Shown one piece after another: positions 60,848 to 64,000 of a DNA stretch of 64,000 nucleotides. The notes below the pieces were generated by a model. That model saw nothing but the letters and a program-made list of their open reading frames with translations, had not been told where the DNA came from and did no database searches. The position numbers were made by a program, and so were the translations under genes. Numbering within the stretch: position 1 is the first letter of the stretch; the number at the start of each line of letters is the position of its first letter. The stretch comes from Paeniglutamicibacter psychrophenolicus (lineage in GTDB: Bacteria; Actinomycetota; Actinomycetes; Actinomycetales; Micrococcaceae). The stretch covers positions 930,001 to 994,000 of the forward strand of contig NZ_JAGIOE010000001.1 of NCBI RefSeq assembly GCF_017876575.1. Direction: 5' to 3'.

Positions 60848-61237
60848 ATGACTTACCACCGGATCACCCTTGAAGCCATCAACCTTGAGGCAGCCAACCC
60901 CAACGACTTGGCGAAGTTCTGGGCCGCGGTCACAGGTGTCGAGCCATCGGCCGGCGGGGACAGCGTCTACCTGCCGCCCAACGGGCCGGGTGGATTCGGA
61001 ATGTTCTTCCAACCGGAAAGCGAGCCGCGAGCCGCGCGACAGGTGGCGCACTGGGACCTCACCGTCCCCTGGGGGTCCCGGGTGGCCGAAGTCGAACGCC
61101 TGCTCGGTCTGGGGGCCACGCACAAGTGGGATGTCCTGGACGAGGTTCCGCACGTCCAATGGACCACGCTCGCCGACCCGGAGGGCAACCTTTTCTGCGT
61201 CGCCGGACACCCGCCCGCGGACCATCAAGGCTCCTGA
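60848..61237 (+). CDS. VOC superfamily (glyoxalase-like) protein
   Basis: 129 residues. Two beta-alpha-beta-beta-beta modules: ITLEAINLEAANPNDLAKFW with the strand-helix start, and HWDLTVPWGSRVAEVERLLG for the second. The end DPEGNLFCVAGHP is the usual VOC C-terminal motif with the metal Glu position occupied by GNLFC. It belongs to the Glyoxalase_6-type actinobacterial group of unknown substrate. No operon partners. Confidence 0.82.
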   Translation: MTYHRITLEAINLEAANPNDLAKFWAAVTGVEPSAGGDSVYLPPNGPGGFGMFFQPESEPRAARQVAHWDLTVPWGSRVAEVERLLGLGATHKWDVLDEVPHVQWTTLADPEGNLFCVAGHPPADHQGS

Positions 61238-61440
61238 CGCCGGTGTGCCACCGGGCCGGGATTGGCCCGGCAACCTGCTTCCCGGGTGGACGGGCGGTGT
61301 GAACCACACCCAAGCCGGGCTGCCGAGGGTCGTGGCGGAAGAACCGTGTTCCGCCTCACCCCTGGGGCCGGGAAGGAATAGCGTTGCCGCAGGAGTGGTT
61401 GCACCAGGCAACCACCCCCCGACCTCTGGAGCCCCGCCCC

Positions 61441-62514
61441 ATGGACCTGTTTTCCCCGCTCACCCTCGGTGACCTCGAACTGCCCAACCGACTGGTCATG
61501 GCGCCGCTGACCCGCTCCCGTTCCCGCGTGGACGGGGTGCCGAACGCCGACGTCGTCGAGTACTACCGCCAGCGCGCCTCGATGGGATTGATCGTGTCCG
61601 AGGGCGTCTACCCCAGCTTCACCGGCCAGGGGTTCGTCCGCCAGCCGGGGCTTGTCACGCAGGAACAGATCGCCGGATGGAAGCGCGTCACCGACGCGGT
61701 GCACGCGGAGGGCGGGCTGATTGTCGCCCAAGTCATGCATGCCGGCCGGGTCACGCACCCCGAGACCACCGGGCAGGGCCACGTCGTGGCCCCGAGCGCC
61801 ATCGCAGTGGATGGGGTCACCCGGACCTACACCGGCAAGCATGCCTACCCCGTCCCGCACGCCCTGGGGACCGATGAGCTTCCGGGCATCGTTGAGGAGT
61901 TCGTGAACGGATCCCGCAATGCGATCGCCGCGGGGTTCGACGGCGTGGAACTGCACGGGGCCAACGGCTACCTGCTGCACGAGTTCCTGGCCCCCAGTGC
62001 CAACACCCGAACCGATGCCCATGGTGGGTCCCCGGAAAACCGGGCGCGCTTCGTCATCGAGGTCGTCACCGCCGTGGCAAACGCCATCGGGGCGGGCCGC
62101 ACCGGCCTGCGCATTTCGCCCGAGCACAACGTGCAAGGTGCCGTGGAGAGTGATCCGGTGGATGTCGCCGCCACCTATGCCGCCCTGATCGACGGGATTG
62201 CCCCCTTGGGCCTGGCAGCGCTGAGCATCCTGCACGCCGATCCCGCAGGTGCACTCGTCCAGGACCTGCGCTCGCGGTTCAACGGACCGGTCCTGCTGAA
62301 CACCGGGTTCCAGACCGTCACCACGTACGACGACGCCGCCGCGGTTGCAGCCAACGGCTGGGGAGATGCGGTGGTGGTCGGTCGCCCGGCGATCGCCAAC
62401 CCGGACCTGGTGCGCCGCTGGCAGGAGGGCCTGCCGCTAAACGAGCCGGATGCGACCACCTTCTACACCGAGGGCGCCGCCGGGTACACCGACTACCCGT
62501 TCTGGGAGAACTAA
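61441..62514 (+). CDS. old yellow enzyme family FMN oxidoreductase
   Basis: 357 residues from the ATG at 61441 (MDLFSPLTLGDLELPNRLVM). OYE features: APLTRSRS, QVMHAGRVTHP, and GFDGVELHGANGYLLHEFLA with the substrate-binding His/Asn pair, then NTRTDAHGGSPENRARFVIE and the FMN-phosphate site GDAVVVGRPAIANPDLV. NemA/XenB-like group; reduces activated C=C bonds or nitro compounds with NADPH. The frame is open 57 bases further upstream, but the ATG given matches the family. Converges with the NRAMP-like gene over a perfect hairpin. Confidence 0.93.
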   Translation: MDLFSPLTLGDLELPNRLVMAPLTRSRSRVDGVPNADVVEYYRQRASMGLIVSEGVYPSFTGQGFVRQPGLVTQEQIAGWKRVTDAVHAEGGLIVAQVMHAGRVTHPETTGQGHVVAPSAIAVDGVTRTYTGKHAYPVPHALGTDELPGIVEEFVNGSRNAIAAGFDGVELHGANGYLLHEFLAPSANTRTDAHGGSPENRARFVIEVVTAVANAIGAGRTGLRISPEHNVQGAVESDPVDVAATYAALIDGIAPLGLAALSILHADPAGALVQDLRSRFNGPVLLNTGFQTVTTYDDAAAVAANGWGDAVVVGRPAIANPDLVRRWQEGLPLNEPDATTFYTEGAAGYTDYPFWEN

Positions 62515-62661
62515 TCCACGGGATTCAGGGCAAGTTGGGAACCCTTGGTTGCAGCGTCCTTAACATCGAAAGGTTCACGAGGACCTGAGCCGCGAGGCGC
62601 TCGCCGGTTCCCGTAGCGGAAGTGGCTCGTGGCGAAATGCCGGGACGGCCCGGGGAACTTG

Positions 62662-62708
62662 AACGCGTGGTGGCTCCCTCTCGGATCGAGAGGGAGCCAC
62701 CACGCGTT
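62662..62708. terminator. bidirectional hairpin between old yellow enzyme and NRAMP-like genes
   Basis: Perfect 21-bp arms (62662-62682 and 62688-62708; AACGCGTGGTGGCTCCCTCT... ) around a GGATC loop, between converging genes. Confidence 0.87.
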
Positions 62709-62726
62709 GTCTCTTGCAGGGAGTCG

Positions 62727-64000
62727 TTACTTGAGCAGCACCGTGATGAGCCGCAGGGAAGACGCGACGATGGCAATCAGCCCGATCGCGGCGAACATGT
62801 TCTGCCACCACTTGTTGCGCAGGTCCCCCATGATGGAGGTCTTGTTGGCCATGATGACAATCAGGACTCCAAGGAACGGGGCTATCAGAACCGTCAGGGA
62901 CTGGGCGATAACGATCAATCCGACGGGTGAAGCCTGGAACGAAAGGGTGATGGCCAATCCGAAGGCCAGGATGATTCCCGTGACGATTCTTGCGGTGGGC
63001 GACCCTGCCTTTGCCCCACGTCCGAGGGCATCCGAGAACATGGTGCCCCCGGCCGTTGCATTGGCGATCATCGAGGAGAAGGCTGCTCCGGATAGTCCGA
63101 GCGCGAAGACCAGCGATCCGACGGGGCCGGCCAGGGGCTCGAATACCGCAGCGAGTGCGTTGATGGTTCCGGCTTCGGCGCCGGTCTTGCCGAGCACGGC
63201 CGCTGCCACCATGATGACCAGCGCCGTCATGATGCCCGGGGCGACGATGCCTGGAACCGTGTCAACAAGGGTGATGTCGCGGTAGTCGGCACGGGTGCGG
63301 CGGTGTTCCTTGATGCCGTAGGAGGTGTAGAAAGCGGCGTTGATGGAAAAGTTGGTTCCGACCAGTGCTACCACGAGGATCTCGCTTCCGGCCGGAAGTT
63401 GTGGAACCATTCCCTCCATGGCCCGGTACCAATCGGGTTGTGCAACCAGGACGCTGGCGATGAAGGCAATGCCCATCAGCACGACGATTACCAGGAGCGC
63501 CTTTTCCACGATTCCGTAGACATTGCGGAATGCCAGCACGATACCGACGGCGGCGGTGCACACGATGGTCCACAGGACGGGGGAGCCCCCGAAGACCATG
63601 GAAAGGCCGAGCCCGGAGCCGACGGCGTTGCCGACGGAAAACATGAGGGTGATGCCAAAGACACCGATGCCTGCCAGGACTCCGACCGATGGGCCCAGAT
63701 GATCCTTGATGGAGGTGATCAGGGACGTGGGGGTGGCGATGCCCAGTCGGACGCTCATGTCGGTGAAGAAGATCATCAGGGTCGTGGAAACCGCGATGAC
63801 CCAGAGCAGGGTGTAGCCGTGGCCGCTGCCCGCCTGCACCGCAGTCGTGAGGTTGCCGGGGCCGAACTGCCATGCTCCGACAACGAAGGCGGGACCCATG
63901 AGGGCGAGGTACCCGAGGAATCCCCGGCGCTTGCCCGGAGCGGTGCTACTGACTTCTTGTGTAACCGTCCGTCCGTGGTGGGCATGCGGGGAGGCGACGG
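62727..64000 (-). CDS. NRAMP-like transporter lacking the metal-binding motifs (5' end beyond window)
   Basis: The frame stays open to the right edge (…TVTQEVSSTAPGKRRGFLGY… before the internal Met at 63899), so at least 424 residues, with the start outside. Eleven or so membrane segments in the Nramp order. In TM1 the canonical DPGN reads GPGN (AWQFGPGNLTTAVQAGS), and in TM6 the MPHN region reads GTNFSINAAFYTSYGIKE, so the Asp and the Met/His signature used for divalent metals are absent. It keeps the SLC11 fold but probably carries something other than Mn2+ or Fe2+. Substrate unknown. Confidence 0.85.
   Translation of the reverse strand, partial: VASPHAHHGRTVTQEVSSTAPGKRRGFLGYLALMGPAFVVGAWQFGPGNLTTAVQAGSGHGYTLLWVIAVSTTLMIFFTDMSVRLGIATPTSLITSIKDHLGPSVGVLAGIGVFGITLMFSVGNAVGSGLGLSMVFGGSPVLWTIVCTAAVGIVLAFRNVYGIVEKALLVIVVLMGIAFIASVLVAQPDWYRAMEGMVPQLPAGSEILVVALVGTNFSINAAFYTSYGIKEHRRTRADYRDITLVDTVPGIVAPGIMTALVIMVAAAVLGKTGAEAGTINALAAVFEPLAGPVGSLVFALGLSGAAFSSMIANATAGGTMFSDALGRGAKAGSPTARIVTGIILAFGLAITLSFQASPVGLIVIAQSLTVLIAPFLGVLIVIMANKTSIMGDLRNKWWQNMFAAIGLIAIVASSLRLITVLLK

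Noticed and set aside
1-64000. CRISPR array, prophage, plasmid origin or ribosomal RNA genes
   Set aside because: No regularly spaced direct repeats, phage structural genes, replication genes or rRNA-like stretches seen on either strand.

Overview
The window is high-GC actinobacterial chromosome. Codon use, AAGGAGG-type ribosome binding sites, ATGA-coupled operons and the mix of transport and catabolism genes suggest the Micrococcaceae (Arthrobacter and relatives), although no marker gene is present to fix the genus. It is an accessory catabolic region: about 56 protein genes, one tRNA-Gln, one IS982-type insertion sequence with a nonsense-mutated transposase, a HigBA toxin-antitoxin pair, and many uptake systems each paired with enzymes and a local regulator.

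Layout. 1-2.7 kb: acyl-CoA (methylcrotonyl-CoA type) carboxylase subunits and a TetR regulator. 2.9-3.5 kb: higBA. 3.6-7.0 kb: thiolase, succinyl-CoA:acetoacetate CoA-transferase (scoB, scoA) and a divergent IclR regulator. 7.6-15.5 kb: a block of visibly lower GC with a complete peptide/opine-type ABC transporter, an Abhydrolase_10 hydrolase and an ArsR-HTH regulator. 16.3-19.9 kb: acyl-CoA dehydrogenase, tRNA-Gln(CTG) and small unknown proteins. 19.9-25.2 kb: glycerate kinase, BKACE (beta-keto acid cleavage enzyme), SDR dehydrogenase, ACS-type MFS permease and LacI regulator. 25.6-31.2 kb: PucR regulator, divergent alpha-hydroxy-acid oxidase and amino-acid-type ABC transporter. 31.4-32.9 kb: MFS permease. 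32.9-46.3 kb: two paralogous tetR/operator/promoter/substrate-binding-protein modules separated by the IS element; the second also carries an amidohydrolase, two permeases, a double ATPase, an FAD amine oxidase and a cupin. 46.5-52.9 kb: small membrane protein, amidase, two-module Lrp regulator, AbgT transporter and M20 peptidase. 52.9-64 kb: carboxylesterase, GH3 beta-glucosidase, LysR/YeiH pair, a truncated TMEM175-like gene, CHAD protein, VOC protein, old yellow enzyme, and an NRAMP-like transporter running off the right end.

How the genes fit together. The 19.9-25.2 kb cluster matches the gene content of the 2-deoxy-D-ribonate route: uptake, oxidation to a 3-keto acid, BKACE cleavage to acetoacetate plus a glyceryl-CoA, and glycerate kinase. 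The acetoacetate could be consumed by the scoAB/thiolase set at 3.6-6.1 kb. The 33-46 kb region looks like an uptake-plus-breakdown system for an amide or amine-containing compound that I cannot match to a described pathway. Its two TetR paralogues share an identical HTH core, and both target promoters carry the same operator (TGTCAA-N5-TTGACA) overlapping the -35 box with the same 17-bp spacing to TAGTGT. This is the most striking signal in the window.
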